64,000 bases of DNA from Tengunoibacter tsumagoiensis. Its GTDB lineage: Bacteria; Chloroflexota; Ktedonobacteria; Ktedonobacterales; Ktedonobacteraceae. A model generated the notes under the pieces. It was not told the DNA's origin. It worked only from the letters and a program-made list of their open reading frames with translations, and searched no databases. The stretch spans positions 1,231,493 to 1,295,492 of the forward strand of contig NZ_BIFR01000001.1 of the NCBI RefSeq assembly GCF_003967535.1, read 5' to 3'. A program made the translations under genes and the position numbers. Positions 1-9,332 of this stretch are shown piece by piece. Each line of letters starts with the position of its first letter. Position 1 is the first letter of the stretch.

Positions 1-587
1 ACAATGGGAGCGCGGAGAGACAGGTAGAGGCGAGCCACCTTGTGAGCGGCTTCGGGCTCTGAAGAACCAAGAACGATGCGATCAGGATTCTGGAAATCGA
101 GCAGAGCCGAGCCCTCGCGTAAAAACTCAGGATTAGAGACCACCGAGAAAGAGACCTTGCGGTTCGCCAGATTCTCGCGAATCACGCGCGTCACCAGGTC
201 GCCACTGCCAACAGGAACAGTACTTTTATTAATCACAATTGCATAGTGATCGAGCTCCTGAGCGATACTGCGGGCAGCGCTCTCCACAAAGCGCATATCG
301 GCCCCACCCTGTTTATCGCCGGTAGGGGTATTCACCGCAATAAAGATGAACTCGCAATCTTTGAGTGCCTCTGAATAACTTGTCGTAAAGTTTAAGCGAC
401 CGGCATGAACATTGCGTTCAACCATTTCCTCGAGGCCAGGTTCATAGATGGGAAGGATACCTTGTTTTAGACGATCAATTTTTTCCTGAACGATATCAAT
501 ACAGGTAACAGTATTGCCCATATCTGCCAGGCAGGTTCCTGTGACCAGACCAACATAGCCTGTTCCAATTACACAGATAACTGACAC
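1..587 (-). CDS. ugd: UDP-glucose 6-dehydrogenase, N-terminal part (runs off left edge)
   Basis: This is the first 195 or so codons of a UDP-glucose/GDP-mannose dehydrogenase, which oxidises UDP-glucose to UDP-glucuronate with two NAD+ in the cytoplasm and feeds polysaccharide synthesis. The Rossmann motif GTGYVG is at residues 8-13, YEPGLEEM at about 48-55, then [10 protein letters not shown] and SNPEFLREG, all hallmarks of the family. The catalytic cysteine region lies outside the window. The start is GTG (587-585), with GAGGAG about 10 bases upstream inside the end of the preceding gene. The preceding metallo-hydrolase stops only four bases before this start, so the two are very probably translationally coupled. 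A GDP-mannose dehydrogenase is less likely but cannot be excluded from the N-terminal half. Confidence 0.9.
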   Translation of the reverse strand, partial: MSVICVIGTGYVGLVTGTCLADMGNTVTCIDIVQEKIDRLKQGILPIYEPGLEEMVERNVHAGRLNFTTSYSEALKDCEFIFIAVNTPTGDKQGGADMRFVESAARSIAQELDHYAIVINKSTVPVGSGDLVTRVIRENLANRKVSFSVVSNPEFLREGSALLDFQNPDRIVLGSSEPEAAHKVARLYLSLRAPI

Positions 588-591
588 AGCT

Positions 592-1257
592 TTACTCCTC
601 TGCACTCACAAATGGATTTTCATACTTTTCTTCTATAATAGTCGTCGGCTGTCCGTGACCTGGAAAGACGACAAGTTCATCATCGAGCGTATACAATGTA
701 TGTCGGATGGAATGCTCAATCTGTTTATAGTCCCCTCCTGGAAAATCGGTGCGACCAATGCTCCGATAGAAGAGGGTATCGCCACTAAACACACAATAGG
801 GTTCATGGACCAGACAGATGCCACCTGGAGTATGACCGGGCGTATGAAGAACAGCGAGGGTAATTGTCCCGAATGTAATCGTATCTCCAGCGTTTAAAAG
901 AATATCTGGCGAACGTTTAACGAATGGTAGAGCGTGACCATATGCTTGTGCGGTCTCCTCATCATTATAGAGAGGGACATCGGCAGGATGGATTGCAAGA
1001 GGAACGGGATAGACTGCGCTCACGGCATCTATAGCACAGATATGATCGATGTGTCCGTGGGTATTGATAATATATTTTGGGATGAGCTGTAATTCCTGAA
1101 TGGTCGCTAGTATACGTTCTGGTTCATCGCCCGGGTCAATAATGGCTGCTTCACGTGTATGGGGGCAGGCATAGAGATAACAATTCTCTTCAAAATCCCC
1201 CACTGTCACACAGGCGACAATCGGCATAGCGCCTGCATCTGCTATTTCATCAACCAT
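592..1257 (-). CDS. MBL-fold metallo-hydrolase (glyoxalase II-like)
   Basis: A 221-residue metallo-beta-lactamase-fold hydrolase of the hydroxyacylglutathione hydrolase-like (YcbL/GloB) group. The zinc motif THGHIDH is at residues 66-72, with further ligands in GHTPGG (141-146), SGDTLF (158-163) and GHGQPT (200-205). The length fits the short YcbL-type proteins that lack the C-terminal glutathione-binding domain, so the substrate is unknown; a thioester is likely. The start ATG at 1257 has AAGGAG (plus positions 1267-1272) nine bases upstream. A second in-frame ATG ten codons later is possible. It is the upstream gene of a two-gene unit with ugd. A TATAAT-like -10 lies on the minus strand at 1309-1304. 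Confidence 0.88.
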   Translation of the reverse strand: MVDEIADAGAMPIVACVTVGDFEENCYLYACPHTREAAIIDPGDEPERILATIQELQLIPKYIINTHGHIDHICAIDAVSAVYPVPLAIHPADVPLYNDEETAQAYGHALPFVKRSPDILLNAGDTITFGTITLAVLHTPGHTPGGICLVHEPYCVFSGDTLFYRSIGRTDFPGGDYKQIEHSIRHTLYTLDDELVVFPGHGQPTTIIEEKYENPFVSAEE

Positions 1258-1760
1258 ACTGAATGCTCCTTCTTGCCCAGAGGCGAAATGATAACTGTTA
1301 CCTATTATAGCATAATCTCTTCGTTGGAAGAGCCGAGATCCAGGCCCTGCAAGCTCTAAACAAGGCCAGTACAGAAAGAGCGTGCACCCTATTTGTAGTA
1401 TCTGAAATTCCTATCTTCACCGGTAATAGAAATGATAGACGAGCTTGAACCATACTTTAAGGAAATGCAGAACGATGAGTTGCTTGCGTTTGTGGCTATC
1501 TTTCAAGCAGATGTTATTTCGTGTAGATAGTTTCTCTACTTGCCAAAAAAAAGAAAAGTAGTGAGATGAGCAAAATTTTCATTTAGGAGTTATTTCCTAT
1601 GTGAATCGACTTGATGGGCAGAGAAATGTGCCTTTCTGGTGGACGAAAATGACCAAAGTGGTGTAAAATGAGTACAATAAGTGACTTGCCGTATTTTCCT
1701 ATATCCTGTTGATCGGAGATCGGTTGACAGAATGCAAGCCCAGGAGGAGCAGAGGAGAGC
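1258..1760. other. Intergenic region between divergent genes
   Basis: About 500 bases between the metallo-hydrolase (minus) and the next plus-strand gene. A TATAAT-like -10 for the minus gene is at 1304-1309. A 32-codon reading frame (1432-1530, plus) exists but has no ribosome binding site, so I do not call it a gene. Nothing else was recognised. Confidence 0.5.
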
Positions 1761-3023
1761 ATGCCAAAGGATCATATCGAACGAAAAACATATCGCAAAA
1801 GCCCTGGTCGTCAATATGGCTATGACTATGACCCCTTGCGCAGCCAGAATGGGCAGAATCTGAGTAGCAATGCTGCCCAAGGTTCTGAGTACGAGGTGTC
1901 TCCAGGTCATTCGGGGACGCTATCTGCTCCTCGACCGGACCCCAGGAGGACGCGACAGTTATTGCGCAAAAGTATCATTGCGAGTAAGACCCGCACCCTT
2001 GAAGAAGAGCTTGAGGCTGGCGAGGGCTTTGAAGAATATCCAGAGGAGCCGCGCACGCGTTATCAGCCACTCTCTTCTGAAGATGCTTTTGAGCGTGCGC
2101 ATCAGCCAGCGCGACGCTATGTTTCCCGTCCAGTGGGGTCTCGTAGATTGATAGAGATCGGTGAAGAGGAGAATCTGCATGCCTGGTCTGATCTGCAAAG
2201 TAGCGAGCTCGACCCTGGAGAGAGCGATTTCTCCGACCCGGACCCGCTGGATCTCCGTTTAGGTTATGCTCCTGAGCCACCTGCTTTCAAGAGTGCGCGT
2301 GTGCAGCCAGCGCGTCAGATTGATGATGGGTACCTTGACGATAGTGAGCTAGCTGGTGAATTTAAATATAGTTCTGATCAACCAGTTGGCCGTTTGAAGC
2401 GTCGCAAGAAGAAGATCTCACGGCGTGGGCTGTTATTGGGGGCAGGGGCCGTTGCAGTTGGTGGCGTAGGGATTGCTGCATATGAGCTGGCCCCCAGACT
2501 GCCACAGACCCTGAGCAATGTGGGGTCTACTATTGGGCATCAGGTGGATGAAGCCTTTAAAAAGGGGCTGTCGCAAGGAGCTGATCAGGCTCGCCGAGAG
2601 TTTATCACCTCGTTGGATAATCTAGAGGGCTTTAGTTTGACGGCAGCTCAGGATGCTGCCCGGCTGACTCGCGTCGCCTATGATGTCTTTGTCTCTCCAG
2701 TCATTAATTTTGGAGCGACAGTAACAGGCGATGTGCTTACAGGACTGCTCAAAGCTTTCCAGACAGGACGCCATTGGCTGGTCAATATTGGCCAGGATAA
2801 TGCAACCTTAGAAGCAATTGAAAAAGTATTGAGCTCCTGGGTTGATCAGGTGACAAAGATGCCCAAGCAGCTGGATGCTATTACCCAGACTGACCTGGAT
2901 GGTGCACAGGCTTATCTGCGAGCTCTCCAACATAAAATTGAGGATGAGAAGGCAAAATTAAATAATCCTACTCCAACGCCCGCAGCGACACCAACGGCAC
3001 CTACAAAAACAACTCCTAAGTAG
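1761..3023 (+). CDS. Membrane-anchored protein with internal twin-arginine-like segment
   Basis: A 420-residue protein of unknown function. Residues 1-215 are hydrophilic and rich in Asp, Glu, Arg and Pro. A basic cluster (RLKRRKKKISRRG) then leads into SRRGLLLGAGAVAVGG at about 220-235 and a hydrophobic stretch to about 245. The rest is helical and polar, ending in a Pro/Thr-rich tail (PTPTPAATPTAPT). The SRRxLL plus glycine-rich hydrophobic core resembles a Tat signal, but it is 220 residues from the start. It could be a single-span anchor with the N-terminus inside, or an internal Tat-type signal. The ATG at 1761 follows a strong AGGAGG-like site, which argues against a later start. It stands alone. 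Confidence 0.75.
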   Translation: MPKDHIERKTYRKSPGRQYGYDYDPLRSQNGQNLSSNAAQGSEYEVSPGHSGTLSAPRPDPRRTRQLLRKSIIASKTRTLEEELEAGEGFEEYPEEPRTRYQPLSSEDAFERAHQPARRYVSRPVGSRRLIEIGEEENLHAWSDLQSSELDPGESDFSDPDPLDLRLGYAPEPPAFKSARVQPARQIDDGYLDDSELAGEFKYSSDQPVGRLKRRKKKISRRGLLLGAGAVAVGGVGIAAYELAPRLPQTLSNVGSTIGHQVDEAFKKGLSQGADQARREFITSLDNLEGFSLTAAQDAARLTRVAYDVFVSPVINFGATVTGDVLTGLLKAFQTGRHWLVNIGQDNATLEAIEKVLSSWVDQVTKMPKQLDAITQTDLDGAQAYLRALQHKIEDEKAKLNNPTPTPAATPTAPTKTTPK

Positions 3024-3185
3024 CCCGAAAATAGCCCGAACAGCCAGTGTCAGGATCAATCAGTGAGGGGAGAGGCATGTGAAAACAAGCTACCTCTCCT
3101 TTTCCTGTTTTTTATCTATAAATTTCTATTTACAGATAGTATAATAGACGATAGAATGTTTTCACGCCGGTGTAAGGTAGAGAGG

Positions 3186-3410
3186 ATGGGACTGCATGAA
3201 GCGCTGTACAGACCTCTTTCACGCAAAGAGCGATCTATTGGTACGAGGAATACTGTTACTGTGGTGCAAAGTGATGTTCAACCACAATCATTGCGGATCG
3301 ATGACCTTGCATATTTAGCAAACGTGCCCAGCCGCACCATTCGTTTTTATAATACACAGGATACTCTTATCTCTATTATGCATCGTCGGCTCGTTTATCA
3401 GGATTCATAA
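3186..3410 (+). CDS. Short MerR-type HTH protein
   Basis: A 74-residue protein whose second half, LRIDDLAYLANVPSRTIRFYN (quoted only in part: LAYLANVPSRTIRFYN), matches the first helix-turn-helix of MerR-family regulators (usually IxELA-x-GVSxRTIRYY). It then stops almost at once, with no wing completion, dimerisation helix or effector domain. I chose ATG 3186, preceded by a purine-rich AGAGAGG; the frame is open back to 3063. It is 53 bases upstream of the baseplate-J-like membrane protein gene and may form an operon with it. It may be a miniature DNA-binding protein or a remnant of a larger MerR regulator. Confidence 0.55.
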   Translation: MGLHEALYRPLSRKERSIGTRNTVTVVQSDVQPQSLRIDDLAYLANVPSRTIRFYNTQDTLISIMHRRLVYQDS

Positions 3411-3463
3411 TTGTCTTTAATTCATTTTATTAGCCATCATCTTTTAAAACGTATGGAGGCGTC

Positions 3464-5374
3464 ATGGTGTTAAATGGCGAAAATTTCGGAAAATACCGCG
3501 TACTTAATGTAATTTCATCTCTTCCTGCCGGGGCTCTCTATCTTGTTGATTATCTGGAAGATAGTTCCCAATACTCATTCTTGCTGTTCTTATCTGATCT
3601 TTCTCTCTCCAGCGATGAAGAGCGAGCCAGCTATCTCCAAAGAGCTCGTGGTGGCTTGCTTATTCATAATGGGCAGTCACTACTGATTCGAGATGCTCAT
3701 CTACAAGGGAACATCCCTTACTTAGTATTCGATTGTAGCGAAAGCGGGCAAAAATTTCTCCTGGGTTATCTTCAAACGTTTAATGCTCAGACGCAACGGC
3801 CAGAACTGGCAGAGCATGCAGCCCTTTTTCCTGTCTGGTTGCAGTCGATCGTTCCCAATGGAACGGACGAGCCAACAAGAGTAGCACCAGCATTGGCGGA
3901 CGAGCCAACAAGGGTAGCGCCAGCGTTGGCAGACGAGCCAACAAGAGTAGCACCAGCGTTGGCAGATGAGTCAACCTCGCAGGGATTTGATGCACCAACT
4001 CAGATTGTACGGCCAGCAGAGGCACAGGCGAGCGAGCCAACGGTTGCTGCCTGGCAGGCTCCGTTTGTGCCAGCTCCGTTTGCATCTCCCTCTTCTGAAG
4101 GCTCAAATGTCAGAGCTCCATTTGAGCCGCAGAGCAATCGTGCGAGTGGGACAGGATTTGTAACGCCTCCTGTCAAACGAGGCTGGAAACCGACATCATG
4201 GCAGAAAGCGGTACTGATCGTCCTGCTGCTCCTGATTCTGCTTGGTAGTGGCTGGGCTGCCTACACATTTATACCAGCGGGAAATGCGACAGTAAACCTG
4301 ACCTCCGTCCAGATTAATTGGGAGCGGGACTATACCCTGACCGTAGCACCTGCATTTTCTACAGCTGATCCGTTATCCGTAGCTGGAAGGGCCTTAGATG
4401 CTGATTCGCAGCAGCATACAGTGACCGTAAATGCGACCGGCCATGCCACGCACCCGGCAACGCGTGCCAAAGGGAATATTATCTTATCGCAGGTCCATCT
4501 GGACAGCACTGCTCCGAATCAAGTGCTAGAGCCATCCTCTGTGACCAACTATAATGGAGTCTCTGTGACGACTGATAACACAGTCCCCCTTTCAGAAGGA
4601 GCGACAATTACCATCCCTGCTCATGCAACGGATGCGGGGAGCGGCGGAAATATTGGCGCAAACACCATTAATGAAGATATTGAGATCATCGATAATTTAA
4701 CGCAGGTCCATGTCGGAACTGGTCATATCACCAATCCAGATTCTTTTACTGGTGGAGCTGAGCCCCGAGACTACACATTTGTGCAACAGTCAGACATTGA
4801 TCAGGCCACCAATACCGTCATCGGCCAGGGAACGGCTGAAGCGACCGATATGGTAAAGAAACAGGCCCAGCCTGAAGAGCATTTTATCAAAGATCCTGAT
4901 TGTGCCAAACCTCAGGCCACAGCTGATCATCAGGCCAATGATGAGGCTGGGAATGTGACCGTCTCAGCTAAAGTGAGCTGTAATGGATTGGTCTATACCG
5001 ATAAGGCCATACGGGATGTGGCAGTCCGCGATTTCCAGAACGATGGGAAGCAGAAATGGGGCAAGCTTTATAATGTCGTCGGTGATGTTGTGACCGACCC
5101 GGCGACCCAGAGCAGCTCTGATCCAACCTCATTCACGATTCATGCCAAAGGCGTTTTAGCGGCCCTTTATCTCACTAAGAAGGAGCAGAATGATCTGAAA
5201 AGTCTGATTGCTGGAAGATCGCATGATCAGGCTGTTGATCTGCTCAAAGGTCGCAAAGAGATTAAAGGAGTCTCAATCACCACGGGTGGAGGTTTAACCA
5301 CCGCCATTCCACAGAATCTGGATAACATCAAATTAGTGCTCTCTCCAGTCACCGGGCTGCATATGGGCAATTGA
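3464..5374 (+). CDS. Single-span membrane protein, kinase-like N-terminus and baseplate J-like outer domain
   Basis: A 636-residue protein. Residues 1-110 begin GENFGKYRVLNVISSLPAG, resembling the glycine-loop lobe of a serine/threonine kinase, but no catalytic HRD or DFG follows, so this part looks like a degenerate or half kinase. Residues 135-170 hold three exact and one partial copy of the 11-residue repeat DEPTRVAPALA. A Pro/Ala-rich linker leads to a membrane span at about 249-270. The outer 360 residues look like a baseplate J/gp47-type beta domain (NATGHATHPATRAKG, then GATITIPAHATDAGSGG), a form found in bacterial surface proteins. ATG 3464 follows GGAGG. The gene ends in a strong hairpin shared with lgt. 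The kinase resemblance is a weak inference; the single span and repeats are directly visible. Confidence 0.8.
   Translation: MVLNGENFGKYRVLNVISSLPAGALYLVDYLEDSSQYSFLLFLSDLSLSSDEERASYLQRARGGLLIHNGQSLLIRDAHLQGNIPYLVFDCSESGQKFLLGYLQTFNAQTQRPELAEHAALFPVWLQSIVPNGTDEPTRVAPALADEPTRVAPALADEPTRVAPALADESTSQGFDAPTQIVRPAEAQASEPTVAAWQAPFVPAPFASPSSEGSNVRAPFEPQSNRASGTGFVTPPVKRGWKPTSWQKAVLIVLLLLILLGSGWAAYTFIPAGNATVNLTSVQINWERDYTLTVAPAFSTADPLSVAGRALDADSQQHTVTVNATGHATHPATRAKGNIILSQVHLDSTAPNQVLEPSSVTNYNGVSVTTDNTVPLSEGATITIPAHATDAGSGGNIGANTINEDIEIIDNLTQVHVGTGHITNPDSFTGGAEPRDYTFVQQSDIDQATNTVIGQGTAEATDMVKKQAQPEEHFIKDPDCAKPQATADHQANDEAGNVTVSAKVSCNGLVYTDKAIRDVAVRDFQNDGKQKWGKLYNVVGDVVTDPATQSSSDPTSFTIHAKGVLAALYLTKKEQNDLKSLIAGRSHDQAVDLLKGRKEIKGVSITTGGGLTTAIPQNLDNIKLVLSPVTGLHMGN
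3866..3976 (+). repeat. 33-bp in-frame tandem repeat
   Basis: Three near-identical 33-bp units (3866-3898, 3899-3931, 3932-3964) and a partial fourth encode DEPTRVAPALA within the linker of the membrane protein. A few synonymous or third-base differences separate the units. Such a repeat can change copy number by slippage. Confidence 0.9.
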
Positions 5375-5382
5375 GCGTAAAA

Positions 5383-5428
5383 ATAATGGAGCCTGCGTAC
5401 CAAAGGGTCGGTACGCAGGCTCCATTAT
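5383..5428. terminator. Bidirectional hairpin terminator
   Basis: A perfect 19-bp inverted repeat (5383-5401 and 5410-5428) with an 8-base loop lies between convergent genes. The A/T-rich arm ends supply a short T run in each direction, so it probably terminates both the membrane protein gene and lgt. Confidence 0.85.
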
Positions 5429-5458
5429 CGGCACCATCACAATGGTGCTATGCGCACA

Positions 5459-6469
5459 TTATGCAGGCGAATGTTTGGTCGGAATGGCCTCCACATCCTC
5501 GTCACTCGTCTCAACATCATCCACATCGGCTTCAGGGGCAGCCACCTCTTGTTGAGGAATGCCATAGGTTGCAGCCACCTCCCCTTCAGGGATCGGTTTG
5601 GAATGACGAATGACCCAGTACGTAACTGGTAGCAGAACAATAAAGAGGATTAGAGAGGTCCATTGTGCCTGCTTCAGGCCCCAATGGAGTCCTAGAAAAT
5701 CGACAATGAGATTATCGCGGGTAAAGAACAGGAAGAACTGTGAGATACAATAGCTGAAGAGATAGACGAGCATCAGGATACCGGGATGTGTCACGCGTCG
5801 TGCCAGATAGAGCATAATGCCCAGCAGGACCAGATTACAGAGCAACTCATAACCGGCGGCTGGCTGAACTGGAACATTGCACGTATCAGGATTAAAGCAG
5901 GCCCAACTGTGAGGATTCTGGTAGACAGTTGACCAGGGAAGAGTACTGGGATAGCCAATAATGTCGCCGTTGATGATATTACCAATGCGACCAAAGATCT
6001 GCCCGGCGGCTCCAAAGAGAACCGCAGCATCGATCAGCACTAATGCGTTGAGGCGTTCAACTCTGGCTCGCCAGATCAACGTTGGAATAACCAGGAAGAT
6101 CGCGCCAAAGAAGGCCATACCGCCCTCCCAGGTGGCGAGAATACGTTGGGGTTGCTGAAGATAATGTTCAACCAGGTCAGGCTGTTGCACCACGAAATAG
6201 AGCCGTCCGCCAATCAAGCCTGCGGCGATACACCACCAGACAATGCGATAGACCTTCTCCTCGTTGATGCCTTTACGAGCGGTATATCCTCTAATCACAA
6301 ATAAGCCAATGACAATGGCAACGACATACATCAAGCCATACCAGCGTATTGCCAGCGGACCCAGAGGCAGGAGTACCGGGTCTATATTAAGATAAATGTA
6401 GGGGGGACCAATCTTCAGGAAGCCCCAATCAATCAAATAAGCAAGCGGGAGATTCATCAATCGCTCCAA
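5459..6469 (-). CDS. lgt: Prolipoprotein diacylglyceryl transferase
   Basis: Lgt moves a diacylglyceryl group from phosphatidylglycerol to the lipobox cysteine of prolipoproteins in the cytoplasmic membrane. The protein has about seven membrane spans and the signature region AGQIFGRIGNIINGD, with the conserved Arg and Asn of the Lgt motif (usually GRxGNFxNxE; here Asp ends it). YGLMYVVAIVIG and GGRLYFVV match the N-terminal Lgt helices. The 336 residues are longer than most Lgt because of a hydrophilic acidic tail after residue 290 (DVDDVETSDEDVEA). The start could be ATG 6469 or the next Met at residue 5. A likely client in this window is the lipoprotein at 55938-57131. Confidence 0.95.
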   Translation of the reverse strand: MERLMNLPLAYLIDWGFLKIGPPYIYLNIDPVLLPLGPLAIRWYGLMYVVAIVIGLFVIRGYTARKGINEEKVYRIVWWCIAAGLIGGRLYFVVQQPDLVEHYLQQPQRILATWEGGMAFFGAIFLVIPTLIWRARVERLNALVLIDAAVLFGAAGQIFGRIGNIINGDIIGYPSTLPWSTVYQNPHSWACFNPDTCNVPVQPAAGYELLCNLVLLGIMLYLARRVTHPGILMLVYLFSYCISQFFLFFTRDNLIVDFLGLHWGLKQAQWTSLILFIVLLPVTYWVIRHSKPIPEGEVAATYGIPQQEVAAPEADVDDVETSDEDVEAIPTKHSPA

Positions 6470-6905
6470 TTATGCATACCTCTGCCAGAGGGCAGAGTAT
6501 TTTCGAGTAAGCACTTCTTCTCTCGTACCTATCCTGTATGATAGTATGCATTGCCTTTCTACGCAAGAGGATGATCTGGTGCCTGCTGGAAGTTTTTAGC
6601 CGTGGCAGCGTTTACTAAGGGAAAGCTAAACCGGAAAGCGAGGCGCCTGACCTTCTTTCTACGTATATGAGAGTGTTTACCGCTTTTTGCCTGGTAATCC
6701 GTCTGTGTTGTTTGAGAAGGTAGTGTCACAATAGGATGGAAGCCTATACAAGTCAAGAGAAACATGATACAAATGATGCGGCGTTTGTCTATAGTTGTGT
6801 ATAGATGTATTCATGGAAATGCTTCCTTTATTTTTTATAATTTGAGGCGTATGTACATATGCATGCTTGTATGTCTTATACGAGTGTAGAAAGGACAGGG
6901 ACGGA
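6470..6905. other. Intergenic region between divergent lgt and MFS gene
   Basis: About 435 A/T-rich bases. A small hairpin (CTCTGCC at 6480-6486 with GGCAGAG at 6491-6497) sits in the probable lgt leader. Short reading frames on the minus strand here lack binding sites and family features. Confidence 0.4.
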
Positions 6906-8405
6906 ATGGCGGCTGCCGAACAGGGAGGTGCAGAAGTACTCTCTTCCTCCACATCTGTCAGTAAACTTCCCAGGCTTCATTGGACGCAATTATTAGCAAT
7001 TAGTCTTTTCTGGTTTGCATTAAATTTTCACTGGACGGCATTGGGAGTGATTATTCTGCCCAGTCAGGTGTTTAAGCTAGTAGGGAAGCTGCATGAGGGC
7101 GAGGCATTGGCCTTTGTGCTGGTCCCGGGAGCTTTTGTAGCTCTACTGGTAAATCCTCTGTTTGGGCTCTTAAGCGATCAGATGAGGGGTCGTTTTGCAA
7201 AGTGGGGGCGGCGGAGGCCATATATTCTTATTGGAACGTTGGTAAATGTTGCTGCCCTGGTCTGGATGGCGCTGGCTCCGAATATCGTCTCTTTGATGGT
7301 AGCATACATTTTTGTGCAGCTCTCGAGCAATGCAGCCCAGGCCCCCTTTCATGCTCTGTTGCCAGATATTGTGCCGCCCGAGCAGAGAGGAATGGCCTCA
7401 GGAGTTATGGGTCTGCTGACGATTGGTGGCAATATTGGTGGGGTTCTTCTGGCGGGCATGTTTGTGGATGCCTCGCTTCCCTCACCAGCCTATCAGCATG
7501 GGCTCTGGCTGATCTATGGCGTGATTATTGGCGTTATGCTTGTCTTTATGCTTGTGACCATTCTCAGTGTGCGAGAGCGTCCTGTCCTGCCTGAAAGTTC
7601 GGTAGAGGAGCATTCGGTGCGACCTTCATGGTTGACACGTTCCCGTCTGTTTACCATTGGGGGAACACTGCTGGCTATCGTACTGGCGTGGAGCCTGCTT
7701 GCTCTCTGGAATTACCTGAACTTTACAAGCGTTCATGTGAGTGGAGATGTGCAGCAGGTTGTCCTTGAATTATTGGCCTCGGTTGGCTTATTGAGGCTGT
7801 TTGGCTTTAACCCGCGGCGTAATCCAGCTTTTGGCTGGGTGTTTGCAACGCGACTGGTAATGATGCTAGGAATCTATACCATTCAAGCATTTTTCCAGTA
7901 TTATGTGCGTGATGTTGTTGGATCGGCGCATCCTGAAATAGACACGCGAAACTTTTCCATTGTTGTCTCACTCAGCAGCATTCTCAGTGTCTTTGTTGTC
8001 GGCTGGTTATCGGATCGTTATGGTCGCAAGATCATGGTCTATATTTCAGGCTTTGTCATGGGGCTGGTTGGTCTGACCTTTGTGATCACGCATTCGCTGA
8101 TTTTTATCCTGATTGCTGGTGCGCTCTTTGGTTTTAGCTATGGAGCCTATCAGAGCGTTGACTGGGCGCTGGTGGCCGATGTCTTGCCATCGCAACAAAA
8201 CTATGCGCGAGATATGGGCGTCTGGAGTATCTCTCTGGCTCTCCCACAGATCATCGCTCCCGTTCTTGGTGGGCCTTTGATTGATTCTTTTACCCATAGT
8301 GGTCAGACTATTCTGGGCTACCAGATTCTTTTTGGTATGTCAGTTGTCTATTGTCTGATCGGGACAATTACAGTGCGTTATATTCGTGGCAATAGCGTGC
8401 GCTAG
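6906..8405 (+). CDS. MFS transporter (GPH/SLC45-like)
   Basis: A 499-residue major facilitator protein with 12 predicted spans. The loop 2-3 motif SDQMRGRFAKWGRRRP and the loop 8-9 motif SDRYGRK are both present, placing it in MFS near the glycoside/sucrose:cation symporters (GPH, SLC45). The substrate is probably a sugar or glycoside but is not determinable here. The reading frame is open from a TTG at 6867, but ATG 6906 follows GAAAGGACAGGGA and is preferred. The middle region has extra hydrophobic segments (about 245-320). It ends 12 bases from the convergent XdhC-like gene with no terminator visible. Confidence 0.88.
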   Translation: MAAAEQGGAEVLSSSTSVSKLPRLHWTQLLAISLFWFALNFHWTALGVIILPSQVFKLVGKLHEGEALAFVLVPGAFVALLVNPLFGLLSDQMRGRFAKWGRRRPYILIGTLVNVAALVWMALAPNIVSLMVAYIFVQLSSNAAQAPFHALLPDIVPPEQRGMASGVMGLLTIGGNIGGVLLAGMFVDASLPSPAYQHGLWLIYGVIIGVMLVFMLVTILSVRERPVLPESSVEEHSVRPSWLTRSRLFTIGGTLLAIVLAWSLLALWNYLNFTSVHVSGDVQQVVLELLASVGLLRLFGFNPRRNPAFGWVFATRLVMMLGIYTIQAFFQYYVRDVVGSAHPEIDTRNFSIVVSLSSILSVFVVGWLSDRYGRKIMVYISGFVMGLVGLTFVITHSLIFILIAGALFGFSYGAYQSVDWALVADVLPSQQNYARDMGVWSISLALPQIIAPVLGGPLIDSFTHSGQTILGYQILFGMSVVYCLIGTITVRYIRGNSVR

Positions 8406-8417
8406 AAGAAGGCCCTG

Positions 8418-9233
8418 CTACTTATCTGCCAGAAGAGCGTGGCGAGTATATAGTGGGGCTCCACTTGCCTGATGGCGTAGCATCACAATCTCGGCTGCAA
8501 TACTTAACGCGATCTCATCGGGAGTCTCTGCACCAAGATCCAGACCAATTGGAGCATGCACCTGAGCTAATCTTTCGGTGGGGATGCCAGCCTCTGAGAG
8601 CTCTTTGAAAATACGTTTGACCTTGCCGGGGCTGCCAATCATCCCAATATACGTGGCATGAGATGCGAGAGCGGCTTGCAGACTCTCTTTATCAAGCTGA
8701 TGACCCCGTGTTACAATCACAATCCAGCTCGATTCATCGGCCTTAAGATTATGAATTGTCTCTGGAATGGAGCCAAAGAGCAGTTGAACATTGCTCGTAA
8801 AGGATTTTGGATCGGCCAGATCACGGCGTTCATCCACAACAATGACGCGAAAGCCCAATTGAGTCGCCAGGCGAGCTAAGGATTGGGCTACATAGCCTGC
8901 ACCAGCGATGATAAGGCGTGGCTCTGGCCGTAGGATCTCAAAAAAGATCTGGAGGGTTGCGCCACAGCTTCCAACCGCCTCACCCTGGTCGGCGTCAAGA
9001 TGAATCTGCCAGAGATAACTACGTCCTTCCGTGAGAGCATTGAGACCTTCGGTAGCGATTCTCGCATCGGTGACTGGTCCGGCCAGACTTCCTACCAGCG
9101 AGCTATCTGCCCGAATAAGCAGCTTGCTTCCTACTCCACAGGGAGCAGCTCCCGCCGTCTTAACTACGGTTGCGATTGCCACGCGCTCACCTTTTTGCAG
9201 AGCGGCCTGAATGTCGGAATAGATAGTATGCAT
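8418..9233 (-). CDS. XdhC/CoxI family protein
   Basis: A 271-residue XdhC/CoxI family protein. Members help mature molybdenum hydroxylases such as xanthine dehydrogenase by handling molybdenum cofactor. The N-terminal domain carries RVAIATVVKTAGAAPCGVG, with the family's T-x-GSxPxxxG-type motif, and GSCGATLQIFFE. The C-terminal Rossmann domain has IIAGAGYVAQSLARLA, YIGMIGSPGK and APIGLDLGAETPDEIALSI. I start at ATG 9233 because MHTIYSDIQAALQKGE aligns with the usual N-terminus; two earlier starts exist and no strong binding site decides. No molybdenum hydroxylase gene is in the window, so the client is elsewhere or the protein has another role. Confidence 0.88.
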   Translation of the reverse strand: MHTIYSDIQAALQKGERVAIATVVKTAGAAPCGVGSKLLIRADSSLVGSLAGPVTDARIATEGLNALTEGRSYLWQIHLDADQGEAVGSCGATLQIFFEILRPEPRLIIAGAGYVAQSLARLATQLGFRVIVVDERRDLADPKSFTSNVQLLFGSIPETIHNLKADESSWIVIVTRGHQLDKESLQAALASHATYIGMIGSPGKVKRIFKELSEAGIPTERLAQVHAPIGLDLGAETPDEIALSIAAEIVMLRHQASGAPLYTRHALLADK

Positions 9234-9332
9234 AACAGTACCAATCTTGATTACTCTAAGCATAAGCAATTTGTATTCTAGATACTAGAACGGTAAGAAA
9301 GTGTCATTCTATTCCTGGGATTGCACCATGCC

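Noticed and set aside
3780..4106. A Leu-rich minus-strand frame opposite the 33-bp repeats
   Set aside because: It arises from the antisense of the Ala/Pro/Thr-rich repeat.
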